Origin: Methanobacteriota archaeon
Lineage (GTDB): Archaea; Halobacteriota; Methanosarcinia; Methanosarcinales; Methanosarcinaceae
Reading direction: 5' to 3'
NCBI GenBank assembly: GCA_030837265.1
Contig: JAUPKV010000326.1
Span: 1-19,562 of the forward strand
Length of the DNA: 19,562 nucleotides
In this document: one piece after another, positions 6,720 to 14,256 of the stretch
How positions within the stretch are numbered: the first letter of the stretch is position 1
Layout: each line of letters begins with the position of its first letter
Notes under the pieces: model-generated
What the model was told of the DNA's origin: nothing
Seen by the model: only the letters and a program-made list of their open reading frames with translations
The model's database searches: none
Translations under genes and position numbers: made by a program

Positions 6720-8618
6720 TTACTTTTTTTTGTACAGGAATACGCAAAGCAGACAGACAATACCAGAAGCTATTTCAAAGCCAGGTGACTTAACGTTATC
6801 TTTAGTAGAAGTGTTTGTATTTTGAGTATGCTCAACACTTGTTCCCGTACTGTTTGCTACAGACCCTTGACTACTGGTTTTTGATTGAGTTCCAGCCACA
6901 GCCTCTTTTCCTTCTACTTTACCAGTGATTGCAAAGGGGGAGAATCCGGGAGTTTTGCTTGTGAAGTAAAGGTATGAACCATCTTCCCCGGATAAACTGG
7001 TTGGCAACTGTTCCCATTTACTATCACTATACCGATTCAAGGTGATTGAAGTTTTGTCTACCTTATTGTTCTGTAGCCAGGATTGTTCAACCTTGAAATA
7101 TACAACCGAGTTTTCGATATTACTTGAAGTTGCAAATCCGCTGTTGCCGACCCAGATATTGATGTATTTATAAACTGTATCTACAGGCGCTCCCGAAACC
7201 AGAGTGGATTTTTCTTTTAGCATTTCAACTATAGTTGTTGTCTTTCCAGCAGTCTTTTTTGAATCAAAGCTTATATTCACGACAGGAGTAACGTGATTTG
7301 GAAAATCAAAATTTGCCGAACTTCCACTCATGACGGACGCCTGTGAGATTTCTTTAACTTCTACATTATTTTGAGACTCAGGAGAGCCACCAGCACCTCC
7401 ACCACTACTGCTGCTCCCACCACTGCTGCTTCCACCACTGGAACTGCTGCTTTCCAGAACAGTTATTGTCATATTTTTCGAGGACGTTCCGTTTACATTG
7501 CTTGCCGTTAGATTTGCGTTAAAAGTTCCGGCTGAGGAATAAGTATGGTTCGGACTCTTCTCTGTTGAAGTTGTTCCATCTCCAAAGTCCCAGTTCCATG
7601 CTGTTGCATTTTTTGAGAGGTCTGTAAACTGCACGGAGAGAGGAGCATATCCATTATCTGTGCTTACGCTAAAATCGCTAGTGGGGAAAGCAAAGCATTC
7701 TGGATGTATCAATTTTGCGACAGTTTCAATTGCATCTATAATTCGAGGCCCACCCCTACTGATTATATCTGCATCTACGAGAATAAGATGATTTTCACTT
7801 ATAGCTTTGATGCCCTGCAACTGAGTATTTTGCGCAAAATAATTGTACACCGGATTTGACCCGTTCGCATCCGACATACCAGAACCTGAGTTGATCAAAA
7901 TATAATCAGGGTCTGTTATGATGAGGTCTTCGACATTGATAGTCCCCCACTCATCAATTTTAGAAAATGCATTCTTGCCACCAGCAACACCTATTACTTC
8001 ATCCTGGAAGGTGTTTTTTCCAGCTACATAAATCGGTTCATAACTAACTACATGAGCAACAGTCGGCGTTCCATTTGCTTTTGCTACCAAATTACGAATT
8101 GAAGCTTCTCGTTCACGAAGTGAACTAACAAGTGCATCAGCCTTATCCTCTGTACCTGTTGCCTCCCCGACAAGAATAATATCTTTAAATACCCCTTCAA
8201 TGTCCTTTGGATCTAAAACCACAACATTCAGGCCAAGCTTGCGTAAATTATCTATTGTTTCATTACCATTTCCCGAATAAGCAATTACAATGTCTGGTGT
8301 GAGATTCACTACTTTTTCCACATTGACTGTAGTATAACCTCCAACGTTGGTTTTTGTAGCTGCTTCCGGGGGATAATTACTATAATCGGTTACACCAACT
8401 ACTCGATCCATCAGGTCCAGAGCTCCCAGAATCTCAGCATTGGAGGGGGCCAGTGAAACAATACTTTGGGGTTCTGAAACTATTGATACTTTTACCCCGT
8501 AATCGTCAGTGACTGTAACATTCCCACTAGAATCAGCTGCTTGCCCTACACATGTAAACAAGATCTGAGTAGTTGTGAGGAGTGTTAAGAATACAAACAA
8601 AAATTTATTCTTGAGCAT
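6720..8618 (-). CDS. btuF: Surface-anchored BtuF-like substrate-binding protein (TroA-like, PKD, PGF-pre-PGF, PGF-CTERM)
   Basis: The ATG at 8618 is preferred over one three codons upstream (8627) because GAGATGAT lies just before it. Numbered from the upstream Met: signal peptide ~5-30; TroA/BtuF-like domain ~35-312 with SIVSLAPSNAEIL (55-67) and NLTPDIVIAYSG; PKD domain ~317-391 with WNWDFGDGTT; Ser/Gly linker ~392-415; PGF-pre-PGF domain ~420-572 ending TPGFSPFAITG; Thr/Ser-rich stretch; then SPGF (614-617), a hydrophobic helix and the basic tail YKKK. The last part is a PGF-CTERM signal, known to be processed and lipid-attached by archaeosortase A. The protein should sit on the outer face of the membrane and pass a corrinoid to the BtuCD encoded just upstream. 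It has its own promoter 380 bases away. Iron-complex binding is the main alternative. Confidence 0.9.
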   Translation of the reverse strand: MLKNKFLFVFLTLLTTTQILFTCVGQAADSSGNVTVTDDYGVKVSIVSEPQSIVSLAPSNAEILGALDLMDRVVGVTDYSNYPPEAATKTNVGGYTTVNVEKVVNLTPDIVIAYSGNGNETIDNLRKLGLNVVVLDPKDIEGVFKDIILVGEATGTEDKADALVSSLREREASIRNLVAKANGTPTVAHVVSYEPIYVAGKNTFQDEVIGVAGGKNAFSKIDEWGTINVEDLIITDPDYILINSGSGMSDANGSNPVYNYFAQNTQLQGIKAISENHLILVDADIISRGGPRIIDAIETVAKLIHPECFAFPTSDFSVSTDNGYAPLSVQFTDLSKNATAWNWDFGDGTTSTEKSPNHTYSSAGTFNANLTASNVNGTSSKNMTITVLESSSSSGGSSSGGSSSSGGGAGGSPESQNNVEVKEISQASVMSGSSANFDFPNHVTPVVNISFDSKKTAGKTTTIVEMLKEKSTLVSGAPVDTVYKYINIWVGNSGFATSSNIENSVVYFKVEQSWLQNNKVDKTSITLNRYSDSKWEQLPTSLSGEDGSYLYFTSKTPGFSPFAITGKVEGKEAVAGTQSKTSSQGSVANSTGTSVEHTQNTNTSTKDNVKSPGFEIASGIVCLLCVFLYKKK

Positions 8619-8651
8619 TTTTATCATCTCTGTCGTGTAGATTTATGTTGG

Positions 8652-8704
8652 AACCGGATAACAGTGACCAATAATTCGTTATTTAAAGAGCTTGTGATCC
8701 GGTT
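8652..8704 (-). promoter_or_regulatory. Nested hairpin in the leader of the binding-protein gene
   Basis: AACCGGAT (8652-8659) pairs perfectly with ATCCGGTT (8697-8704). Inside, AATAA (8670-8674) pairs with TTATT (8679-8683) around a four-base loop. In the transcript this forms a two-level structure ending about 34 bases before the chosen start codon. It is GC-rich against an AT-rich background, which suggests a selected RNA structure or a protein-binding site. It lacks the conserved core of bacterial cobalamin riboswitches. Confidence 0.45.
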
Positions 8705-8967
8705 TTTCCCATACAGTTGAAAATTTTCCCAGATTATTTAGTCAACTTTTTGATTTGCTGGTTGTTTTGTATTCAATTAACCTATGTTATGTAAAACTCC
8801 AAAAACTATATGTATAATTTCGATATAATTTTTAGATATTGGTATAATAAATGATACTTTTTTAGCATTCCATGTATTGATTGAACACAAATAATTCCCT
8901 GTTTGATTTCCTCATGAAAACCATAGGCTGAGTAAAAAATCCTATGTTATAATGTAAATAAAGCAAC

Positions 8968-9039
8968 TTTTATTGATTAGTTGATGAAAGCATGTAAAAT
9001 ATAAGAATATTTCGTTATGTATTGACATATTTATAAAAA
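8968..9039 (-). promoter_or_regulatory. Promoter and operator-like leader of the binding-protein gene (copy B)
   Basis: The minus-strand TATA box TTTTTATAAATA covers 9039-9028, giving a predicted start near 9008. The plus-strand blocks TTTTATTGAT (8968-8977), TGATGAA, AATATTTCG and TGACATATTTATAAAAA (9023-9039) match copy A upstream of cbiZ-1 in order and spacing. The palindrome of copy A is only partly kept here (ATTAGTTGAT). Such a shared block suggests one regulator for both genes. Confidence 0.55.
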
Positions 9040-9260
9040 AGAAAAATTATAAAACAACTTAATTTAAGTCAATAATAGTGGAGATAATTAAAAACCGAAA
9101 ATAAAATAATAATCGGCAAAAAGTGACATATCGCAAATGTCCAAAATATTAGAGATTCAAAATAAATTGGTAAAATATTACCTAAATCTTGCTGATAAAT
9201 ATTTAAAGAAGCTTTGATCACGAGAAGTAATTTTTAACTTTTACTAACTTGGAGACGAAC

Positions 9261-10391
9261 CTAATTTCTCAATAACAGTTCCACGAATTTATTTGCAGAA
9301 CTCAAAACAGTCTCACGCATAATAAATTCAGATATTGTTTTGGTTAGGCAATAGAGGATCGAAGCTTGAATTGAGCCGGAATTATTCTCTTCCACTGACA
9401 TCTTCTCGAAACCAAATCCTCCCCTGATTATATTATTTGCAGCTTTTTTTGCTTCATTTTCCGGCAACAACCCCCATTCTACTTCATCAATAATATGAAG
9501 AGTTGCCGACGTCATGGCAACAAGCCCTGGGTTCTTTGCACATTCAAGTAAATGAATAAAAAATTCTTCTTGCGACACCGAATTATGTTTAGACTTTGTC
9601 ATGATCTTTTCAGCAGCTTGCCAAAGGTCTTCCTTCGTCACTGAAAAACGGGACAAGCGAGCAAGCACATCCATCTGCGATTCTGCAGAGAGTCCGGTTT
9701 GGAGACGTAATGCTTCAAGTGTTGCACCGATGACGGACTTTCCAATCAGCTCACCTAACTTGGAATGTTTTCCTGCATCAGAAACATGTAGTTTTGCATT
9801 GGGATCCGTAACTATTGCAATCATATCCGTACCGGATCCGGTAGCGATACCATGCGAGTAGATGCTTCGTGCCATAAGCCTCTGCAAAGCCACAGCTTTT
9901 GCCTCGGTTGCAGTCATAAGTGCTTTTCCCATGGCATATTCAGGTAGATCGGCATTAATGACCAGAATAGTATTGATCGTGCCACCAATCGGTTCGAAAC
10001 TTTCGTTAGTCTCATAATATGATGCAGGATCCCCGGCTCTTCCACCATTTTCGTTGATTCCTGCAGTCACTATCGCACAGACACATAGGTCCCGGTAAGA
10101 GATGGGAACTACAGCTGTATTTTTCATGTCTGCACATGTCATTAGACCACATACATTGTTTGGGTCAAGTGAGAGGGACACCGAAACATTTTCAAGGTAC
10201 TTTTTCACATCTTTCAGTGTTTTACACATTTCACATTCTTCCAGTGAAATCTGGTGATTGAACACCGCAGCCAAATGCTTACAATAGCCACCGTTAAGCC
10301 ACGATGTACTGAGAACATTTCTGCTTCCGTGAAAGCGGATTACAAATGAATGTTCGTAACGCTCTATTGTTTCATTTTTTAGGGATATCAT
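9261..10391 (-). CDS. cbiZ: Adenosylcobinamide amidohydrolase CbiZ (paralogue 2)
   Basis: This is a second full-length CbiZ of 376 residues starting at ATG 10391, with GGTGAT three bases upstream. The same signatures as paralogue 1 are present: NGGY (33-36), VFNHQ (43-47), VTAGINENGGRAGD (108-121), GGTINTIL (136-143), MTATEAK (159-165), GIATGSGTD (181-189) and GKHSKLGEL. It would convert imported adenosylcobinamide to adenosylcobyric acid. It lies 82 bases behind the BtuD-like ATPase and is probably transcribed with btuC and btuD, placing the trimming enzyme next to the importer. The C-terminal 60 residues differ from paralogue 1, and the gene looks more AT-rich than paralogue 1. The two may differ in substrate, for example cobinamide versus complete pseudo-cobamides, as bacterial CbiZ can act on the latter; that is inference. 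Confidence 0.92.
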   Translation of the reverse strand: MISLKNETIERYEHSFVIRFHGSRNVLSTSWLNGGYCKHLAAVFNHQISLEECEMCKTLKDVKKYLENVSVSLSLDPNNVCGLMTCADMKNTAVVPISYRDLCVCAIVTAGINENGGRAGDPASYYETNESFEPIGGTINTILVINADLPEYAMGKALMTATEAKAVALQRLMARSIYSHGIATGSGTDMIAIVTDPNAKLHVSDAGKHSKLGELIGKSVIGATLEALRLQTGLSAESQMDVLARLSRFSVTKEDLWQAAEKIMTKSKHNSVSQEEFFIHLLECAKNPGLVAMTSATLHIIDEVEWGLLPENEAKKAANNIIRGGFGFEKMSVEENNSGSIQASILYCLTKTISEFIMRETVLSSANKFVELLLRN

Positions 10392-10473
10392 CTAATCACC
10401 CATATCAGTAGTCTTGATCTTGGAGGATACCTGCAAACAACTCTATGAAGCTGTGAAGTTATTTACAGAGAAT

Positions 10474-11712
10474 CTAATTACCGTAATCTTTTCCCAAACA
10501 CCGACCTAGGACCTCCATACTGGTTCCCATGGCTACCCGGCCGTCTGAAATCATACGTTTAAAAATTTCAGTTGCCTCTCCTGACATGTAATTTTCAACA
10601 TTTCTAGGGACACTATCCGCTACAAACAAAATCGGTTTATCACAGCATTCCGACATGATACGCACATTGTCCAGGTTTACCTGCCCAAACGGCATTGGTG
10701 TGAAAACAATAAGATCTGCTGTGCTGATACTTTCTGCAAGTAACGATCGTGAAATATCGGTTATAGGTGAAAAAGAGGGCTCGGCTATGCAGGGGATGCC
10801 CAATTGGATTGAAGTAGAATAATCCGAATCATTCATGGCAAGAATGCCAGTGCTGACATTACAATTGGCAGCATGAAGAGCAAACATGATTCCAGTGCCG
10901 GATCCGCCACCGCAAATAAGATGCACTTTTTGTCCGCCATTGCTACCGGGTCTTTCGGGATAGATGGGAATCAGGTAAAGTTTGCCAGTCACCGGATGTG
11001 TCCTTATCATTACATCAAGCCCAAAAACAGCACGGATATTTTCCGGTGTTATTACATTGTGTGGTGTTCCGATTGTAAATACCGTTCCCTGATCGAGCAT
11101 AATAATCTCGTCGCAGTACTGGGAAGCAAGATTCAGGTCATGGATTACACAGATTACTGTTGAGCCCTGTCGAGTAAGGTTGTGAAGGACAGTTAGAATC
11201 TCAATCTGGTGGTTTACGTCGAGCTGACTTATGGGCTCATCAAGCAGGAGTAATGATGTTTCCTGTGCCAGTGTTCGGGCAATCAAGACACGCTGCCATT
11301 CACCTCCGCTAAGTGTTGAGATACTCCTTTCGGAAAGATGTGAGATGCCAGTCAGCTCCATTGCTTTCTTGCATGCCTCCCGGTCCTGAGGCCCGGGAGG
11401 ACGGAGAAGCTTCTGATGCGGATAGCGCCCCATCATGAGAATATCGTTCACGACGAAATCAAAAGTCCGTGTGGACTCCTGAGGCACAAAACCGAGCAAC
11501 TTGGCCAGTTCTTTATGCGAATATTCCCTGATTTCCTTTCCTGCAATTATAACCTTACCCGCAACCGGCTGCAAAGTACGGCTCATGCAACGTATGAACG
11601 TACTCTTTCCTGAACCGTTCGGGCCGATAATTCCGACAAACATTCCCTGGCCAGCACTCGCACTCACCTTACGTAGGATCTCCGCAGTGCCTATCTTGAC
11701 ATCGACGTCCAT
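10474..11712 (-). CDS. btuD: BtuD-like corrinoid/iron ABC transporter ATPase with extra C-terminal domain
   Basis: From ATG 11712 the protein has 412 residues. Residues 1-250 form a FepC/BtuD-type ATPase: Walker A GPNGSGKS (30-37), Q-loop Gln78, signature LSGGE (134-138), Walker B LLLLDEP (154-160) and switch His191. Residues ~262-410 are an added domain that looks Rossmann-like, with HLICGGGSGTG (264-274), GILAMNDSDY, LGIPC and FTPMPFG (337-343). The usual family length is about 250-270. The reading frame extends to 11847, but that region overlaps the permease and has no ATPase features, so I rejected it. The start remains a little uncertain: 11712 lies 20 bases after the permease stop, without a clear Shine-Dalgarno, and trims the first beta strand (INV precedes it in frame). 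Its partners should be the permease upstream and the binding proteins. Confidence 0.85.
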   Translation of the reverse strand: MDVDVKIGTAEILRKVSASAGQGMFVGIIGPNGSGKSTFIRCMSRTLQPVAGKVIIAGKEIREYSHKELAKLLGFVPQESTRTFDFVVNDILMMGRYPHQKLLRPPGPQDREACKKAMELTGISHLSERSISTLSGGEWQRVLIARTLAQETSLLLLDEPISQLDVNHQIEILTVLHNLTRQGSTVICVIHDLNLASQYCDEIIMLDQGTVFTIGTPHNVITPENIRAVFGLDVMIRTHPVTGKLYLIPIYPERPGSNGGQKVHLICGGGSGTGIMFALHAANCNVSTGILAMNDSDYSTSIQLGIPCIAEPSFSPITDISRSLLAESISTADLIVFTPMPFGQVNLDNVRIMSECCDKPILFVADSVPRNVENYMSGEATEIFKRMISDGRVAMGTSMEVLGRCLGKDYGN

Positions 11713-11732
11713 GACATTAATAACTGAATTTG

Positions 11733-12689
11733 TTATACCCGAATCCTCCTCCTTATGAGATAGATAAAAAATGGTGCTCCAAAGAATGCCGTAATTATAC
11801 CGACCGGCATATCGTTCATAAATGTCCTGGTCAGTGTATCTGCCCACATAAGCATGATCCCACCGGCAAGGATTGACGTCGGGAGTAAGAAACGAAAAGA
11901 AGATCCGGAAACGGATCTGACTATATGGGGAATGACGAGCCCGATAAACCCTATCGAACCGGCAAGCAAGACAGCAATCCCGGTAATAAATGCAGTAACT
12001 CCAAGCAGTATAATCTTTATACGTTCTGTATTTACACCAAGCGTTGACGCTTCTTCGTCACCCAAAGAGAGAATATCGAGTTCGCGGGAGATAAAAAAAA
12101 GTGCAACAATAGCCGGGATGATCAAAAACCCGATGGAAACTTTATTCCATGTGGCATTCCACAAACCCCCCAGAAGCCAGAACATAATCTGGTGCAAATC
12201 ATTTCCAGATATGTACATAAGAAACGAAAGAAAAGCAGAGCAAAAAAACGATATGGCAATACCTGAAAGAAGAATCGTCTCTACCGCTACCTTTCCATTC
12301 TGCCGACATATGGCGTAAACGATGATGGTAGAGACACATGCACCACAAAATGCTGCAAAAGGGAGCAAGAAACCATGAAAAAGTACTATCGAAATTGCCG
12401 CGCCCAATGCTCCACCTGATGATGTACCGATCACATACGGATCAGCTAAAGGATTGCGGAACAAACCCTGCATAACTGCACCCGCTGCTGCTAGCCCGCT
12501 GCCAACAATAAACGATGCGATGACACGTGGCAGTCTAATCTGGGTAATGATAAGTGACATCTTTGACGTATCCATTAATTGCATTCCAAAAATATTAGCA
12601 GGCCCGACAAAAGTGCAGATAACGGCGCTAACTATAGCTATTGCGCCAAGAAGAATTAGCACCATCCAGCGATATGACACAGTAGACAT
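11733..12689 (-). CDS. btuC: BtuC-like (FecCD family) ABC transporter permease
   Basis: The 318-residue protein is almost wholly hydrophobic, with around nine to ten membrane segments, and carries FecCD/BtuC landmarks: QIRLPRVIASFIVGSGLAAAG, MQGLFRNPLADPYVIG (about 73-88), the cytoplasmic EEASTLGVN segment that contacts the ATPase, and GSIGFIGLVIPHIVR. It ends in a basic RRRIRV tail. It should form a homodimer carrying corrinoid (or an iron complex) across the membrane with the ATPase encoded 20 bases downstream. It is the first gene of a btuC-btuD-cbiZ unit. The ATG at 12689 is the only good in-frame start; an AAGGA lies about 14 bases upstream, further than usual. Confidence 0.92.
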   Translation of the reverse strand: MSTVSYRWMVLILLGAIAIVSAVICTFVGPANIFGMQLMDTSKMSLIITQIRLPRVIASFIVGSGLAAAGAVMQGLFRNPLADPYVIGTSSGGALGAAISIVLFHGFLLPFAAFCGACVSTIIVYAICRQNGKVAVETILLSGIAISFFCSAFLSFLMYISGNDLHQIMFWLLGGLWNATWNKVSIGFLIIPAIVALFFISRELDILSLGDEEASTLGVNTERIKIILLGVTAFITGIAVLLAGSIGFIGLVIPHIVRSVSGSSFRFLLPTSILAGGIMLMWADTLTRTFMNDMPVGIITAFFGAPFFIYLIRRRIRV

Positions 12690-13234
12690 GGGTACATGTG
12701 ATGTCCTTATATTGCCATCTCCTGTAAGAGTGCCGAATGACTGCTGTAACCGTACATATCTCGTTTAATCATCCGTATCACTGCCCAAAAAGCCATGTTG
12801 AATATTGGTGATGGTAGGAAACAGTTCACGTCCATAAAAAGTAAAGAGTATCACGATCAATCTCTGGTCATTCCTTTTTTATTGAGAGACATGTCCATGA
12901 TAGGTTTATTTTCATGACATAATTAAAGTTATCTTGAGTTAAAACAAATTAAGTTTAATTGTATAAAAGAATTTCTCTCATCTCTTCTTCGTGAAATTTC
13001 ATTATTTAATTTGAGCAAAAAAACAACATAAATTGTTTTTATGTTTCCCCTCACTTATTCTCTTAATAGTCTCATTTTGTAGTAACAGATTTAGGAGACT
13101 TTTAGATATTGTACCTGTTTTTATAAGCATATAGGATCTTGCTGAGTTCTTGCATAATATATTTGATCAAGTTTTTATTTTACCCTTAAAGCTCAAATCC
13201 GTTATCTTTTTTGTTATATTTATATGAAGTAACT
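12690..13234. other. Intergenic region upstream of btuC
   Basis: AT-rich, no coding region seen on either strand. It must contain the promoter for the minus-strand btuC-btuD-cbiZ unit; a candidate lies at 12877-12961. Nothing else is recognisable. Confidence 0.5.
12877..12961 (-). promoter_or_regulatory. Possible btuC promoter with partial match to copies A and B
   Basis: The blocks TTTTATTGA (12877-12885), TGACAT (12915-12920) and AAGTTTAATTG (12951-12961) occur in the same order as upstream of cbiZ-1 but with shorter spacing (38 rather than 56 bases) and a weaker TATA (TTTAATTATG on the minus strand). AAGTTTAATTG is identical to 5978-5988. This is suggestive only, because the background is very AT-rich. 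Confidence 0.3.
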
Positions 13235-13330
13235 TTAATAGTAGGTGTTTGGAAGTAAAGGTATCATCCAGTTTAACCTACTTTGGCCACCAGAAATGGA
13301 GGAAACGAAAGTTAAACTCAAACCTCCCAT
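13235..13330 (-). CDS. Possible 31-residue small ORF with strong ribosome site
   Basis: AGGAGG (13340-13335) lies four bases before ATG 13330, the best Shine-Dalgarno in the window apart from the AGGAGGAGG formed by arginine codons at the end of btuC. The frame runs 31 codons to TAA (13237-13235), starting MGGLSLTFVSS and ending LLPNTYY. I do not recognise the peptide. The start region lies inside an inverted repeat, so the RNA could hide its own ribosome site. It could be a small regulatory peptide, the 5' end of a lost gene, or chance. Confidence 0.25.
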   Translation of the reverse strand: MGGLSLTFVSSISGGQSRLNWMIPLLPNTYY

Positions 13331-13337
13331 GATACCT
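13259..13337. repeat. Two-stem inverted repeat covering a ribosome site and start codon
   Basis: AGGTATCAT (13259-13267) is the exact reverse complement of ATGATACCT (13329-13337). Inside it, AGTTTAAC (13270-13277) matches GTTAAACT (13311-13318). On the minus strand the outer arm includes part of AGGAGG and the AT of ATG 13330. A GGAGG (13327-13323) could alternatively pair with CCTCC (13302-13298), which conflicts with the inner stem. The ends could equally be terminal repeats of a tiny mobile element (about 79 bases). Confidence 0.6.
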
Positions 13338-13398
13338 CCTAAATAGTGTATGTTAAGCCCGTCTGAAAAAGACAGAGCATAACTACCGCCTCAAGAAC

Positions 13399-13671
13399 TC
13401 ATGTGGAAGGTACTGAGAAATCAGTATCAACTACATAAACCAGAAACTTCACCAAAAGAAAAATATTCCAGAACTTTTCCTCAGGCATTAAAGAAATATA
13501 GAGACAGAACAGAATCAGAGTTGGGGCCTCTATATGGGGTCCCAAATCCTCCTTGAATTTTCTTATTTTTTGATCCGGAAGACGGTTAGCCTGCCACTTC
13601 AAGGAAGTTCGAATTTCCTTCCCGGATGTACCTTTTGTTAGGATGAATCCGGCTCCGCACAGGTTAACCAA
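13399..13671 (-). other. Unrecognised 90-codon open frame, possibly a gene remnant
   Basis: The frame opens at a TTG (13671) and starts VNLCGAGFILTKG; the first half has balanced codon use and a hydrophilic stretch (KWQANRLPDQKIRKF), while the second half turns hydrophobic. There is no good ribosome site. I recognise no family. It could be the decayed end of a transposase or surface protein. A short hairpin CCTATG-AAAA-CATAGG lies just beyond it (about 13675-13690). Confidence 0.2.
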
Positions 13672-13768
13672 ACCCCTATGAAAACATAGGCTTAATCCAA
13701 TAACAGGAAAGGAAAATTTATTATTTTCGTTTAATTAACACTCTTGCTTTTGATAATGTCGACACCGA

Positions 13769-13993
13769 TTAAAAAATGATATGCAAAGGTTTGCACCTCC
13801 GCATAAACTCCCACTTAACCTGGTGAAGGTAGCTGTTACCATTTCCAAAGTATGCATAGTCGCCGGATATTGCCACATCCGGAAGGCTGCATGTATTACT
13901 TGATGGGGTTACATTTACGAGTGTAGATCTACTGCCTTTGTCTGTTAAGGACTCTATTAATAGCTCCTTAACAAACCTTGAGAAGGTTGTTAC
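13769..13993 (-). pseudogene. Possible 3' remnant of a surface-protein gene (no start codon)
   Basis: On the minus strand a frame of 74 codons is open between TAG (13996-13994) and TAA (13771-13769) but has no usable start. It reads FSRFVKELLIESL, then LVNVTPSSNTCSLPDVAISG, DYAYFGNGNSYLHQVKW. The DVAISGDYAYFGNGN part resembles one blade of a beta-propeller, the fold of the two intact secreted proteins to the right. It contains an inverted repeat GTTAAGGA/TCCTTAAC (13944-13972) around the palindrome CTATTAATAG. The propeller reading is by eye only. Confidence 0.3.
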
Positions 13994-14047
13994 CTATTTT
14001 ACTAATAACTATGTGCCAGAATAGTACATTTAAATAAATTCACTTTT

Positions 14048-14068
14048 TCATCATTTTTGATGATTTTT
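14048..14068. terminator. Hairpin followed by T-run (possible terminator)
   Basis: TCATCA (14048-14053) and TGATGA (14058-14063) form a six-pair stem with a TTTT loop, followed on the plus strand by TTTTT. No intact plus-strand gene precedes it, so it may be a relic or may insulate the following surface-protein gene. Confidence 0.3.
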
Positions 14069-14256
14069 AACTCTTTTAAAGGTCAATTCACAGTAACGGA
14101 ACTGAAAACCGGATACAGCATATCAATAATAGAAATATTTTACTGTTTATTTTTTGAAGCATTTTTCAAAATTGGCCGGAAAAGAGAATTGAAAAAGCAA
14201 TAAGTACTGGCAGGAATAGTTCCGAAATTCTGAATTTTTTAAGAGAAGAGGGTAGT

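Larger units (their letters stand above)
8628..9260. other. Intergenic region between cbiZ-2 and the second binding protein
   Basis: No coding region found on either strand. It holds the promoter copy B (8968-9039), a leader of roughly 390 bases for the minus-strand binding-protein gene, and the nested hairpin at 8652-8704. A CATAGG/CCTATG inverted repeat lies near 8923-8946. The stretch 9040-9260 is plain AT-rich sequence behind cbiZ-2 with no strong terminator hairpin that I can see. Confidence 0.6.

Noticed and set aside
8628..9008. Cobalamin riboswitch in the long leader of the binding-protein gene
   Set aside because: I looked for the conserved B12-box style core and found no convincing match; only simple hairpins are present.
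11713..11847. N-terminal extension of the BtuD-like ATPase overlapping the permease
   Set aside because: The 45 residues lack family features and lie mostly in the coding region of btuC; the AGGAGGAGG there is formed by three arginine codons.
13605..13630. tRNA T-arm-like GTTCGAAT in a palindrome
   Set aside because: No D-arm, anticodon arm or acceptor stem at the right distance on either strand.
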